35,417 nt of DNA from Betaproteobacteria bacterium (GTDB taxonomy: Bacteria; Acidobacteriota; Terriglobia; Acidiferrales; UBA7541). The stretch spans positions 1-35,417 of the forward strand of contig CAJCHZ010000127.1 of NCBI GenBank assembly GCA_903970165.1. Direction: 5' to 3'. Below are positions 7,940-16,167 of this stretch, piece after piece (position 1 is the first letter of the stretch; each line of letters opens with the position of its first letter). Made by a program: the position numbers and the translations under genes. Under the pieces are notes generated by a model, which saw only the letters and a list, made by a program, of their open reading frames with translations, searched no databases and had not been told where the DNA came from.

Positions 7940-8695
7940 CTAGTTCGCTTTCACGAAATGGCCGACACGGTTTTGCTGCCAGCAGGCTTCGGTGCTTTCC
8001 GAGCAGAACGGCTTTTCCTTGCCGTAGCTGACAGTGTTGAGGCGGTCCGCGGAAATGCCGAGTTGAACGAGATAGTTCTTGACGGCAGTGGCGCGGCGAT
8101 CGCCGAGCGTGATGTTGTATTCGGTGGAGCCGCGTTCGTCGCAATGGCCTTCGATGGTTGCCTTGATCTGCGGATACTTGCGCAGGAAGTCGGCGGTCTG
8201 GGCCAAGGCGGTGCGAGCGTCGTCGCGGATGTCGGCTTTGTTGAAGTCGAAGTAAGCGTCCTTCACTTCGCGGAGGAAGAGGGCATTGTAATCAATTTCC
8301 TCTACCTTGGGCGGCGGAGGCGGCGGAACGGAAACAGTGACGCGAACACTGGAGTCCGCCGAACCGCCGGGACCACTGGCGGTGATCGTATAGGTGGTGG
8401 AATCGGAAGGCGAGACGCTGGTGGAACCTTGCGCGTTCACAGTACCCACGCCGGGAGCGATGGTAAGCTGCGTGGCGTCCGTAGAGGTCCAGCTTAGAGT
8501 CGTCGAACCGCCCTGGTTAATGGAGGTTGGGCTAGCCTGGATCGAAACGGTCGGCTTCGCAGGTGGCGGAGCCGCAGGTGGTGGAGTTGGTGGCGGCGGC
8601 TCAACCTTTTTCTTGCCGCAACCCGCGACAAAGGCGACCGCCAGAACGGCGGTGAAAATGGCCCCGCGGTACAAAGAGCTAGAAACCCGAATCAT
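7940..8695 (-). CDS. pal: Peptidoglycan-associated lipoprotein Pal with extra Ig-like domain
   Basis: The 251-residue product has a lipobox VAGC with the lipidated Cys26. A Lys-rich then Pro-rich stretch (about 27-45) is followed by an inserted Ig-like beta domain (about 50-120, containing STTLSWTSTDATQLTI and STTYTITASGPGGSADSS), a second Pro run, and the OmpA/Pal peptidoglycan-binding domain (about 140-251). The meso-DAP-binding region is recognisable: GHCDERGSTEYNITLGDRRA. Pal anchors the outer membrane to peptidoglycan and is released by TolB when TolQRA is energised. The Ig-like spacer makes it longer than E. coli Pal. Near the C-terminus the usual NRR is NRV. ATG at 8695 has AGGAGG (8702-8707) 6 nt upstream. 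The long gap to tolB suggests an own promoter. Confidence 0.94.
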   Translation of the reverse strand: MIRVSSSLYRGAIFTAVLAVAFVAGCGKKKVEPPPPTPPPAAPPPAKPTVSIQASPTSINQGGSTTLSWTSTDATQLTIAPGVGTVNAQGSTSVSPSDSTTYTITASGPGGSADSSVRVTVSVPPPPPPKVEEIDYNALFLREVKDAYFDFNKADIRDDARTALAQTADFLRKYPQIKATIEGHCDERGSTEYNITLGDRRATAVKNYLVQLGISADRLNTVSYGKEKPFCSESTEACWQQNRVGHFVKAN

Positions 8696-8781
8696 TCGAA
8701 TCCTCCTGAACGTAAGAAATCCCCTTGTTGGTCCGCCTAGCGCCGACATCCTACCACTAGATGGCTGGGTTAGGGAAATAC

Positions 8782-8818
8782 ATCGTAACACGATATATTG
8801 TACATCGCACTGGTACAA
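8782..8818 (-). promoter_or_regulatory. Two adjacent inverted repeats upstream of pal (possible operator)
   Basis: In the 221-bp tolB-pal gap an A+T-rich island holds ATCGT-AAC-ACGAT (8782-8794) followed 3 bp later by TTGTAC-9-GTACAA (8798-8818). Both are perfect inverted repeats with half-sites one helical turn or less apart, as in many dimeric-regulator sites. No convincing sigma70 -35/-10 pair could be fixed, although the island is the most promoter-like DNA inside the operon. It lies about 90-120 bp upstream of the pal start. Confidence 0.4.
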
Positions 8819-8916
8819 AAGCGAGTAAAAACTTATATGACAACACGGCTCGCCCCGAGAAAAGGTTATAGGCCCACACGTGGGATGCTACGCGCGAACG
8901 GAAAGTTTCGAAAAAA

Positions 8917-10272
8917 TCAGCGTGACGACCAGTTGGGCGACTCGTTGTGGCCGGTCAGGGTGAGCTGGCGGGGTTGTGAGCCGTCAGCCAGCATGGACCA
9001 GATCTGGCGCGTGCCCCCCCGGGTAGATTCGAAAACGATGTGGCGGCCGTCGGGAGCCCAACTGGGGCGCTCGTTGCGGCTTCCGGAATCGGGCGTGATG
9101 TTGATGATGCGCTGTGACGTGGGTTCCATCACGTAGATATCGTAGTTGCCGTCGGGACGGCGCCAACTGAAAGCGAGAACCTGGCCATTGGGAGACCACG
9201 CGGGGTCAATGAGGTAGCCTTTGTCCGGGACATCGAGCAGATTCACATTAGTGCCGTCAGCGTTCATGGAGAAGAGCTTGGGGATGCCGCCGCGATCACT
9301 AACGAAGATGACGGTCTGGCCCGTCTTGGGATTCCAGGTTGGCGAGGTGCTGCCGCCGGTGGAGAAGGTTAGACGCTTGGGCTTGCCGCCAGCGGTGTCC
9401 GTGACGTACAGCTCCGGATTGCCCTGCATGGAGGATGAAAACATGATCTGCGTTCCATCGGGAGACCAAGCTGGCGCGCTGTTTGAGCCTTTGAAGCGAG
9501 CGAAGGAGATGACCTTGCCGGCGTCCACGGAGTACATGCAGATTTGGGCGTTCACCACGCCGTTATAGGGCTGGTAGCACGTGAAGGCGATGCGGGAAGA
9601 GTCGGGAGACCAGCGGGGCATCAGGGAGATGGTGCGGAGATTGGTGAGCGCGTGCTGGTTGGCGCCGTCGTAGTCCATGACCCAGAGCTCCTTGGTGCCG
9701 GTGCGCGAACTTATAAAAGCGATTTGCGTGGATGCCATGCCGGGAGTGCCGCCGGAAAGCCTGCTGATGATTTCGTCGGCGAACATGTGGGCAAATTTGC
9801 GAACTTGATCGTCGGTGGGAGCGCCGCGATAGATTTTGCCGACAACGGATTGGGAGGAAGGATTGTTGACGTCATAGAGCCAGGCTTGAATGGCGACTTC
9901 CGAGGATGTTTCGGTGAGATTTCCGAAGGCCACGTAACCAGCTTTGACGCCAGGGTCAGACCAGGCGGGGTATTTGAGTTCGGAAGGCTGCGTGAGGGCC
10001 TCCGTAGGGTAAAGGCTGGGGCTGACGAGATCAATGATACCGCTGAAGGCGAGGTCGTCGCGGACGACTTGGGTGAATTGTTCGGAATGGGTTTTGGCAC
10101 TGTCGGCGCGAGGGCCGAAGTCGGCGACAGCTACGCGAACCTTGTCAATGCCGAGGCCCGTGGCGGTGTGGAACCAAGGATCCCGAGTATTTTGAGCGTG
10201 GGCGCGTATAGGGGCGAGGCTGAGAACGAGAGCGACGGCCAGCCAACTGAACTGATTGAACTTCACGAGCAC
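8917..10272 (-). CDS. tolB: Tol-Pal translocation protein TolB
   Basis: The 451-residue periplasmic protein has a signal peptide (FSWLAVALVLSLAPIRAHAQ). The N-terminal alpha/beta domain (about 30-165: DKVRVAVADFGP, then DDLAFSGIIDLVSPSLYP) is followed by a six-bladed propeller of PD40 repeats: PRWSPDSSRIAFTC, PAWSPDGTQIMFSSS, PTWNPKTGQTVIFVSD, PAWSPNGQVLAFSW and PSWAPDGRHIVFES. TolB binds Pal and TolA and recycles Pal to the septum. GTG at 10272 is chosen because GGAGG (10278-10282) is 5 nt upstream. An ATG at 10293 has no SD and would put extra charged residues before the signal peptide. It follows tolA by 50 bp. Confidence 0.95.
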   Translation of the reverse strand: MLVKFNQFSWLAVALVLSLAPIRAHAQNTRDPWFHTATGLGIDKVRVAVADFGPRADSAKTHSEQFTQVVRDDLAFSGIIDLVSPSLYPTEALTQPSELKYPAWSDPGVKAGYVAFGNLTETSSEVAIQAWLYDVNNPSSQSVVGKIYRGAPTDDQVRKFAHMFADEIISRLSGGTPGMASTQIAFISSRTGTKELWVMDYDGANQHALTNLRTISLMPRWSPDSSRIAFTCYQPYNGVVNAQICMYSVDAGKVISFARFKGSNSAPAWSPDGTQIMFSSSMQGNPELYVTDTAGGKPKRLTFSTGGSTSPTWNPKTGQTVIFVSDRGGIPKLFSMNADGTNVNLLDVPDKGYLIDPAWSPNGQVLAFSWRRPDGNYDIYVMEPTSQRIINITPDSGSRNERPSWAPDGRHIVFESTRGGTRQIWSMLADGSQPRQLTLTGHNESPNWSSR

Positions 10273-10322
10273 CTTTTCCTCCGGTTTTTCCATTCGCTAA
10301 AGAACGCGAAGTAAGAAATGGT

Positions 10323-11156
10323 TTAGTGTGTCAAAGACAGATCAAAATCAAAGATGACATCCACCCCGCTGCCGTTGAAATCATTGGGCAGGGGGCCGAA
10401 ACGGATGCCGTCCAGGGCGCGGCGGGCTGAGTTGTCCATGGATAGATTACCGCTGGTTTGGGCCATCTGCACGTTCGTTATGGAACCGTCACGCAAAATA
10501 CGGAAGCTCATCACGCATTTGGCCTGGCGAGCGGCGCGCACGCTGGGATCTATGGTCGATTGGAGCCAATTTTGACTGATGTTGCGTTTCACCGATTCGA
10601 CGTACCAGCCGTAGCGGGAGGCAAAGTCACCGCCGCCCTGGCCTTTCACCGTCACTGGCCCGGAACCACCGCCAGGAGTTGGGGCATAGCCGGTGGGAAT
10701 GTCGGGAGCACCACTTCTGCCGGTGCCCACGGCGTTGTCGGGAGGCGGGACTTTTGATTCGTCAATTTTGGACTTAGGCGTAACAGGCTTCGGTTTTATT
10801 TCCTTGAAGGGTGCAATTTTTTCGGTTGGTGTCTTGGGCTCCGGGACAGGTTTTGGAGCAGGATCTTCTTTGTAGAGGCTTTTGGTCGGCTCAATGGTTT
10901 TGCTTTCGGTGACGGCGGGCGTCGTGGGCATGGGGATTCCCGAGGCGGCGCCGACGAGTTTCACATTGACGCTGCCGTCAGTGCCGCCAATGTCGCCCCA
11001 TTGGGGGCCTCTTAGGCCTTGTAAATAGACAAAGACAGCGATCCAAAGGACCAGGGCAAAGTGAAGGACCAGAGAAAAGATAAGGAATTTTTTGAGCTTG
11101 AGATCTTCGTCGGTGATCGAGGCGAAGCGTTCAACGGGATGGGCTGCGTAGCTCAT
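10323..11156 (-). CDS. TolA/TonB-type energy-transducing protein
   Basis: The 277-residue product has one N-terminal transmembrane helix (about 24-46: FLIFSLVLHFALVLWIAVFVY). A Pro/Lys/Glu-rich periplasm-spanning region follows (about 75-140, e.g. EDPAPKPVPEPKTPTEK), then a Gly-rich hinge and a C-terminal TonB/TolA domain (about 180-277: YGWYVESVKRNISQNW, then MSFRILRDGSITNV and ALDGIRFGPLP). It should link the TolQR motor to TolB-Pal. The C-terminal domain resembles the TonB_C fold more than enterobacterial TolA, as is common outside Proteobacteria, so the role is assigned from operon position. The start is only 2 bp after the tolR stop, implying translational coupling. Confidence 0.9.
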   Translation of the reverse strand: MSYAAHPVERFASITDEDLKLKKFLIFSLVLHFALVLWIAVFVYLQGLRGPQWGDIGGTDGSVNVKLVGAASGIPMPTTPAVTESKTIEPTKSLYKEDPAPKPVPEPKTPTEKIAPFKEIKPKPVTPKSKIDESKVPPPDNAVGTGRSGAPDIPTGYAPTPGGGSGPVTVKGQGGGDFASRYGWYVESVKRNISQNWLQSTIDPSVRAARQAKCVMSFRILRDGSITNVQMAQTSGNLSMDNSARRALDGIRFGPLPNDFNGSGVDVIFDFDLSLTH

Positions 11157-11158
11157 GT

Positions 11159-11578
11159 TCAGCGTGTACGAGCGCGTTCAGTAAGAGGCTCCGTAACGAT
11201 ACTAATATTGTTGATGCCCGCCACGCGCAAAGTGTCTATGACTTTGGCAAAGATGCCGAAGGGGATGGTTTCGTCGGCGCGAAGAAAGACAGAGTCCTGT
11301 GGCTTTTTGAGCTGGGCTTTCACCTTGTCGCCGAGCTGATGAATATTGACGGGAACGTCGGCAAGGTAGATGCGCTGCGTTTTGTCGATGGTGACGATAA
11401 GGCGCTGCTCGGTGATTTCCTTGACGGTGGTGGTTTTGGGGACGTCGACTTCGATGCCGGACTGGAGGATGGGTGCGGTGATCATAAAGATGATGAGGAG
11501 GACGAGAACAACGTCGATGAACGGAACCATGTTGATCTCGGAGAGAGTGGATTGCGTTTGTTTAGAGAGTTGGGGCAT
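11159..11578 (-). CDS. tolR: TolR/ExbD-type proton-channel subunit
   Basis: The 139-residue product has a single N-terminal transmembrane helix carrying the conserved proton-relaying Asp (MVPFIDVVLVLLIIFMITAP) and a periplasmic ExbD/TolR domain (about 45-139, e.g. RIYLADVPVNIHQLGDKVKA and GIFAKVIDTLRVAGINNISI). With TolQ it forms the proton-motive-force-driven stator/rotor that energises TolA. The length is typical of the family. It lies 21 bp downstream of tolQ and 2 bp upstream of the tolA-like gene. TolR rather than ExbD is inferred from the adjacent tolB and pal. Confidence 0.93.
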   Translation of the reverse strand: MPQLSKQTQSTLSEINMVPFIDVVLVLLIIFMITAPILQSGIEVDVPKTTTVKEITEQRLIVTIDKTQRIYLADVPVNIHQLGDKVKAQLKKPQDSVFLRADETIPFGIFAKVIDTLRVAGINNISIVTEPLTERARTR

Positions 11579-11599
11579 GCGCTTTGCCTAGAAATTGCT

Positions 11600-12289
11600 T
11601 TAGGTAAAAGTTTTTTCGATCTGGGCGCCAACTTCCAGCGCGAAGGTGTCCAGGCGCTGGGCCAGGTCGCGAATGTTTTGTAAGAACTGATTGTAAAAGA
11701 TTACGGCTGGGATGGCGACAAAGAGGCCTGCGGCTGTGGTGATGAGAGCTTCCGATATACCGGGTGCTACGGCGCGAAGGCTAGCGGCCCCTGCGTTGCC
11801 GAGGCCGGAGAAGGCATCAATGATGCCCCATACGGTGCCGAAGAGGCCGATGAAGGGAGTGGTGGAACCCGTTGTGGCGAGCCAGGACATCCCTTTTTCC
11901 ACGCGACGAACCTCTTCTGCGGAGGCTACTTGCATGCTGGCCGTGACAGCTTGCAGGCTCTTGAGTTTTTGTGTGGGTTGCGGATTGCCGGTGCCCACCT
12001 GGCTTAGAAGTTCGCGGTAGCCGGCGGCGTAGACGGAGGAAAAAGGCGAGCCGGCGCTTGCGAGGGCCTGGGGATTGGCCACACCTTTTGTGGCGCGAAA
12101 GATGCGGAGGAACTGATCGCTTTGGCGGCGAACGCGTCCGAACATGCCGATTTTTTGGAGAATCATGGCCCAGGAAACGATGGAGAAAATGGCGAGCAGG
12201 AGCAAGATGCCGCGGGCGACCCAACCCGTTTGTGAAAGGATGTTACCGAGATCTGCGATGAAAACCGCTGAGAACAGGAGAATGATCAA
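11600..12289 (-). CDS. tolQ: TolQ/ExbB-type proton-channel subunit
   Basis: The TolQ core shows three membrane segments: GILLLLAIFSIVSWAMILQK, then the conserved STTPFIGLFGTVWGIIDAF, and ISEALITTAAGLFVAIPAVIFYN. The frame is open back to 12526, but that part is low-complexity, crosses the palindrome at 12504-12526 and is not TolQ-like. TTG at 12289 gives 229 residues, almost exactly E. coli TolQ (230). GAGGGG lies only 1 nt before this TTG, too close for normal use, and an ATT two codons later would be better spaced, so the start is uncertain. First gene of the tolQRAB-pal-cpoB operon, divergent from miaB. Confidence 0.9.
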   Translation of the reverse strand: MIILLFSAVFIADLGNILSQTGWVARGILLLLAIFSIVSWAMILQKIGMFGRVRRQSDQFLRIFRATKGVANPQALASAGSPFSSVYAAGYRELLSQVGTGNPQPTQKLKSLQAVTASMQVASAEEVRRVEKGMSWLATTGSTTPFIGLFGTVWGIIDAFSGLGNAGAASLRAVAPGISEALITTAAGLFVAIPAVIFYNQFLQNIRDLAQRLDTFALEVGAQIEKTFT

Positions 12290-12503
12290 ACCCCTCAGTA
12301 AGAGCAAAAATTTCGCAACTTCAGAAACGTAGCACAGGGGTACCCGAGATTCAAATAGATGAGATGCGGTAGAGGCGAACGGTGCTGCCTTTTTGGATAC
12401 AAAGTGGGAGCTTGCCTCGAGCTTAGTGGAGCCCCGAAGAGAAGGACTGCTGGCTTGGTTCGGGCTTGCATGTAGAAACATCTCGCCCGTTTTATACCTG
12501 CCG

Positions 12504-12526
12504 AAGCGGGAGCAGAGCTCCCGCAC
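12504..12526. repeat. REP-like GC-rich palindrome, copy B
   Basis: GCGGGAGC (12506-12513) and GCTCCCGC (12517-12524) form a perfect 8-bp stem around a 3-base AGA loop. It matches the element at 1242-1264 in 20 of 23 positions. It sits in the divergent tolQ-miaB intergenic region, 34 bp upstream of the miaB ATG. Its intergenic location and a second copy in the window fit a dispersed REP-type element. Confidence 0.6.
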
Positions 12527-12559
12527 TCCAAACAGAGCTGTGTTAAACTGCGATTGAGT

Positions 12560-13963
12560 ATGGGCAAAACGTTTGATATCGGGCTGGAGAGTTTGACGGC
12601 CGGGCCCCTGCCTGCAAACCGGCGAAGCGCCCTAGCAATGCCAAGCGGGCCTGCGGTCCGCGGGACGTTTTTTCTGGAAACATTTGGATGCCAGATGAAC
12701 GACCACGACTCGGAGAAGGTGGCGGGCGTGTTGATGTCGCGCGGGTATCGACAGGTGGAATCTGCCGACACAGCGGGACTGATTCTTTACAACACGTGCA
12801 GCATTCGGGAAAAGGCTGCGCAGAAGGTTTTCTCGCGACTTGGAGAATACCGGACCAAGCAGGCCCAAGGGCAAGTGATCGGCGTGCTGGGTTGCGTTGC
12901 GCAACAGGAGGGCGAAGACATTTTTGAGCGTGCGCCGTGGGTGAGTTTGGTGTGCGGGTCGGCGAGCTACAGCAAGCTGCCGGAATTGCTGGCGCAGGTT
13001 GAGGCAGGGAACCAGCGCGTAACCGGGCTGGAAACCGATACGGACGCGACGTTTGAGACGGAGATGACGCGACGCGACAATCCGTGGCGCGCATATCTGA
13101 CGATTATCGAGGGTTGTGACAAGGCTTGTTCCTATTGCGTGGTGCCTTATACCCGAGGGCCGGAACGCAGCCGGGCGAGCAATTCGATTTTGCGCGAGGT
13201 GCGACAGGTTGCGGAGTTGGGATACTCGGAAGTGCAGTTGCTGGGACAGACGGTGAATTCGTATGCGGACCCGACTTCACGCAAAATGCGGTTTTCGGAA
13301 TTACTGCTGGCGGTGGCCGATGAGCCGGGCATACGGCGGGTGCGGTTTACGACCTCACATCCCAAGGACTTTACGCAGCACATCGTAGATGCCATGGATG
13401 CGCAGCCCAAGCTTTGCAATCACGTACACTTGCCAGCGCAGTCGGGGTCAACACGCGTATTGCGGGCGATGCAAAGGACGTACACGCGGGAGGAATATCT
13501 GGAAAAGATAGCCATGATACGCGGTGCGCGGAGGCCTATCAGCATTACTACGGACATTATCGTGGGTTTCCCGGGCGAGACAGAGGCGGACCTAGCGGAA
13601 ACCCTGAGTTTGTTGGACGATGTGAAGTACGACGCTATATTCGCATTCAAATACTCGCCACGACCGCACACGCCGTCGCTTTCGATGAACGACGCCATTC
13701 CGGAGGAAGAGAAGAGCAGGCGGCTGGCACTGCTGCAGGAAAAGCAGCGCGAAATCCAGATGGAGCGTCACGCTGGTTTTATCGGGATGGCCTTTGAGGT
13801 GCTGGTCAGTACGAAGTCGCGGAAGGAAAACCACTGGTCGGGACATACTACGTGCCATCGAGTCATAAATTTTACTTCCCAAGAGACGGCGCTTCTGGGA
13901 AAGTACGTGCAGGTTCGGGTGACGGGCATGACGCCGAACAGTTTGGTGGGCGAGCACGCTTAG
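12560..13963 (+). CDS. miaB: tRNA-2-methylthio-N6-dimethylallyladenosine synthase
   Basis: The 467-residue radical-SAM methylthiotransferase modifies i6A37 of tRNAs reading UNN codons. The N-terminal UPF0004 domain carries the three Cys of the auxiliary cluster: Cys44 in FGCQMN, Cys80 in NTCSIRE and Cys112 in LGCVAQQ. The radical-SAM CxxxCxxC motif is in GCDKACSYCVVPYTRG (about 186-200), and the chain ends in a TRAM RNA-binding domain (about 395-465). A poorly conserved 35-residue leader precedes the first domain. No SD precedes ATG 12560. An extended -10-like TGTTAAACT (12541-12549) ends 10 nt before it, hinting at a leaderless or very short leader transcript; a TTG at 12554 or the ATG at 12638 are alternatives. 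Confidence 0.95.
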   Translation: MGKTFDIGLESLTAGPLPANRRSALAMPSGPAVRGTFFLETFGCQMNDHDSEKVAGVLMSRGYRQVESADTAGLILYNTCSIREKAAQKVFSRLGEYRTKQAQGQVIGVLGCVAQQEGEDIFERAPWVSLVCGSASYSKLPELLAQVEAGNQRVTGLETDTDATFETEMTRRDNPWRAYLTIIEGCDKACSYCVVPYTRGPERSRASNSILREVRQVAELGYSEVQLLGQTVNSYADPTSRKMRFSELLLAVADEPGIRRVRFTTSHPKDFTQHIVDAMDAQPKLCNHVHLPAQSGSTRVLRAMQRTYTREEYLEKIAMIRGARRPISITTDIIVGFPGETEADLAETLSLLDDVKYDAIFAFKYSPRPHTPSLSMNDAIPEEEKSRRLALLQEKQREIQMERHAGFIGMAFEVLVSTKSRKENHWSGHTTCHRVINFTSQETALLGKYVQVRVTGMTPNSLVGEHA

Positions 13964-13992
13964 TAGATTAGATTGGCGAGTGGAAACAGAAG

Positions 13993-14013
13993 GGACAGGC
14001 TGAAGTCTGTCCT
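13993..14013. repeat. Short palindrome upstream of the bifunctional-nuclease gene
   Basis: GGACAG (13993-13998) and CTGTCC (14007-14012) are inverted around the 8-base loop GCTGAAGT and followed by TACGGGGG. From memory, sequences of the pattern ACAGGCTGAAG-CTGTCCTAC recur between genes in acidobacterial genomes, so this may be another REP-type element. The palindrome ends 13 bp before the ATG at 14026, and the GGGGG after it (14016-14020) is the only SD-like sequence for that gene. Folding could affect its translation. Confidence 0.5.
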
Positions 14014-14025
14014 ACGGGGGCCAAC

Positions 14026-14511
14026 ATGGAAGTGGAGATGAAAATCCGCGGCCTGATGATGGATCCCGTTACAAACATGCCCATTGTGGTGCTGAAAGAT
14101 GTGCAGGGTCAGGCGATCTTGCCGATTTGGGTTGGCGTTTACGAGGCCAATGCCATTGCGCTTGAAATTGAGAAAGTCCAGACGCCGCGTCCGATGACAC
14201 ACGATCTTTTGAAGAATGTCTTGCTTGGGCTGGACGTGCAGGTTCATAAGATTGTGGTGAACGACCTGAAGGATGACACGTTCTATGCGTTGATCTGGGT
14301 TGAGCGCGACGGACAGTTGATGACTATAGATTCAAGGCCGAGCGATGCTCTGGCGCTGGCGTTGCGGGTGGATTGCCCGATTTTTGTAGATGAAGAGGTA
14401 TTAAAGAATTCCAAGGTTTCGAGCGCGATTACGGAACGCAGCACCAACGAACAATTGCGCAACTGGCTGGAAGGCCTCTCCGATGAGGATCTCGGCCGCT
14501 ACAAGATGTAG
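14026..14511 (+). CDS. Bifunctional nuclease family protein (DUF151/BFN domain)
   Basis: The 161-residue product is nearly all BFN/DUF151 domain: the start MEVEMKIRGLMMDP, the signature ILPIWVGVYEANAIALEIEK, the middle RPMTHDLLKNVL, the segment DDTFYALIWVERDGQ and the hallmark IDSRPSDALALALRVDCPIFV. Plant homologues have DNase/RNase activity; the bacterial role is unclear. The last 35 residues (ITERSTNEQLRNWLEGL) are a short helical tail that may include a UVR-like pair of helices. GGGGG at 14016-14020 serves as SD. It lies 62 bp after miaB in the same direction, so co-transcription is likely. Confidence 0.92.
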   Translation: MEVEMKIRGLMMDPVTNMPIVVLKDVQGQAILPIWVGVYEANAIALEIEKVQTPRPMTHDLLKNVLLGLDVQVHKIVVNDLKDDTFYALIWVERDGQLMTIDSRPSDALALALRVDCPIFVDEEVLKNSKVSSAITERSTNEQLRNWLEGLSDEDLGRYKM

Positions 14512-14543
14512 ATCTACCGCAAGTCGGTTTATCGTTCGCCTCG

Positions 14544-15932
14544 CTAGCTCATTCCTGCGACTGCACCCTCCTCAGGAAATGGATGTATCGCCAAATCGCG
14601 AACCCTCTTGCGCCAAACGCGAAGCAAAACAATACCGATTAAGATGAGCGCGAGGCTCAGGCCAGCCCAAAGGCCGAAGGCTCCCCAACCGAGGTGGAAA
14701 CAGAGCCATGCTCCCAGAGGCAGACCGATTAGCCAGTAGGCTGTGAAATGGCAAAGCATTGGCGTGCGCGTGTCGCCGAGGCCGCGCAGGGCACCCGTGG
14801 CGACGGTTTGGATGCCGTCGAAAAGCTGGAAGGCTGCTCCGGCGGCCAGAAGAATGATGGTGCTGTGGATGATGGCTTCATCCGGTGTGAAAGCTCGGGC
14901 AATCCAGCGGGGAAAGACGAGCAGCAGGACGCCGGCAAGGGTCATAAAAGCTGCGCCGAGAAAGATGGCGGTGCCGCCGGCGTCTGCCGCGGCCTGTGGA
15001 TCTTTTCGTCCGATGGCCTGACCGACGCGAACGGCTGCGGCGGAAGAAACGCCGAGCGGTACCATATAAGTGAGAGAGACAGTATTCAGGGCAATCTGAT
15101 GGCTGGCCAGCGCTACGGCGCCGAGACGGCCGATTAAGGCGGTTACGAGGGCGAAGACGCCGATTTCCAGCGTAATTTGCAAGGCCGTGGGCAAGCCGAG
15201 AGCAATCAGGCGGCGTATGCGGCCCAACTCAACCTCGACCGGCGTGTGCAGCAGGCGTGTGCGATGACGGTGGTCGTACCAGAGGAGATAGCCGACAAGA
15301 ACTGCGGAGAGGTAAATCCGCGCCCAAGCCGTGGACCAGCCAGAGCCAACCGCGCCCATCGCGGCGGCTCCGAACTTGCCATAGATGAGGACCCAATTTC
15401 CGCCGGCGTTGATGATGTTTGCGGTAACCAGAGCGAAAGCAATGGGCCTCACAATGTTCATGGCTTGCATGCAGCGCCGGACCGCGGAGTAGAGAAGCAA
15501 CGGGAGCGTTCCCCACGCCAGCGCTTTCGAGTAGGGAACTGCCAATGCGATCACGTCCTCGGCAATACCCATTCGTCGAAGCAGAGGTCCGAAGAACCAA
15601 ACCGGAGCCATCAGAAGCGGCGCAAGGGCGAAACTAATGTAGATGCCGTTGAGGAGGGAGCGATGGCAGTCCTCGCGCTGGCCCGCGCCGAACGCTTGCG
15701 AAACGAGCGTATCGAGACCGACGAGGAGGCCGCCTCCAAACATCGCCAGAACGTTTACCAGAATGCCCCCAAGACTGACCGCGCCGATGGCCACCGCGCT
15801 GTGTGGGAGACGACCTACCATCATGGTGTCAACGATGCCCATGGTCATCCAGCCGATTTCCGCGAGAGCAAGAGGAAGAGCAAGGCGCAGAGTGGGACGC
15901 AACTCGGCGCGGAGTGTTTGGAGTTGGATCAT
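14544..15932 (-). CDS. MATE family multidrug/cation antiporter, NorM type
   Basis: The 462-residue product is an integral membrane protein with about 12 helices in two pseudo-symmetric halves, each opening with the MATE pattern: LRLALPLALAEIGWMTMGIV with DTMMVGRLP, and IALGLPTALQITLEIGVFAL. VSQAFGAGQ and VRVGQAIGR are the typical loop motifs of each half. MatE proteins export cationic drugs or metabolites using Na+ or H+ gradients; substrate is not predictable. ATG at 15932 starts the conserved N-terminus (MIQLQTLRAELRP). A TTG at 15977 would add 15 unconvincing residues. No SD is visible. Convergent with the BFN gene, with a 32-bp gap and no obvious terminator between them. Confidence 0.93.
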   Translation of the reverse strand: MIQLQTLRAELRPTLRLALPLALAEIGWMTMGIVDTMMVGRLPHSAVAIGAVSLGGILVNVLAMFGGGLLVGLDTLVSQAFGAGQREDCHRSLLNGIYISFALAPLLMAPVWFFGPLLRRMGIAEDVIALAVPYSKALAWGTLPLLLYSAVRRCMQAMNIVRPIAFALVTANIINAGGNWVLIYGKFGAAAMGAVGSGWSTAWARIYLSAVLVGYLLWYDHRHRTRLLHTPVEVELGRIRRLIALGLPTALQITLEIGVFALVTALIGRLGAVALASHQIALNTVSLTYMVPLGVSSAAAVRVGQAIGRKDPQAAADAGGTAIFLGAAFMTLAGVLLLVFPRWIARAFTPDEAIIHSTIILLAAGAAFQLFDGIQTVATGALRGLGDTRTPMLCHFTAYWLIGLPLGAWLCFHLGWGAFGLWAGLSLALILIGIVLLRVWRKRVRDLAIHPFPEEGAVAGMS

Positions 15933-16167
15933 GGAAGCAAGTGGAACGAGTGTAAGCGGGACAACGCGTGGGAGCAAACAGCGTGCCGTGGGGGTAACTT
16001 ACGAGGCGTTCTAGTTCCGAAGTCCCATTGACCAAACAACGGGCGAACCTTAGGCTGGATAAAGTGCTGAATTTGCGCGTTTTGACGCGCATTGTCCCAA
16101 ATTCAAGTTTAATTGCCGGTGGCGAAACGACGCGCCCGATAATAGACAGGCAACTCAGGAGAGCACT

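Noticed and set aside
9544..10314. Plus-strand open frame over tolB
   Set aside because: Antisense shadow of tolB; Gly/Glu/Val-rich without domain signature or SD.
15177..16031. Plus-strand open frame over the MATE gene
   Set aside because: Antisense to twelve clear transmembrane helices; its product is highly charged and unlike any protein.
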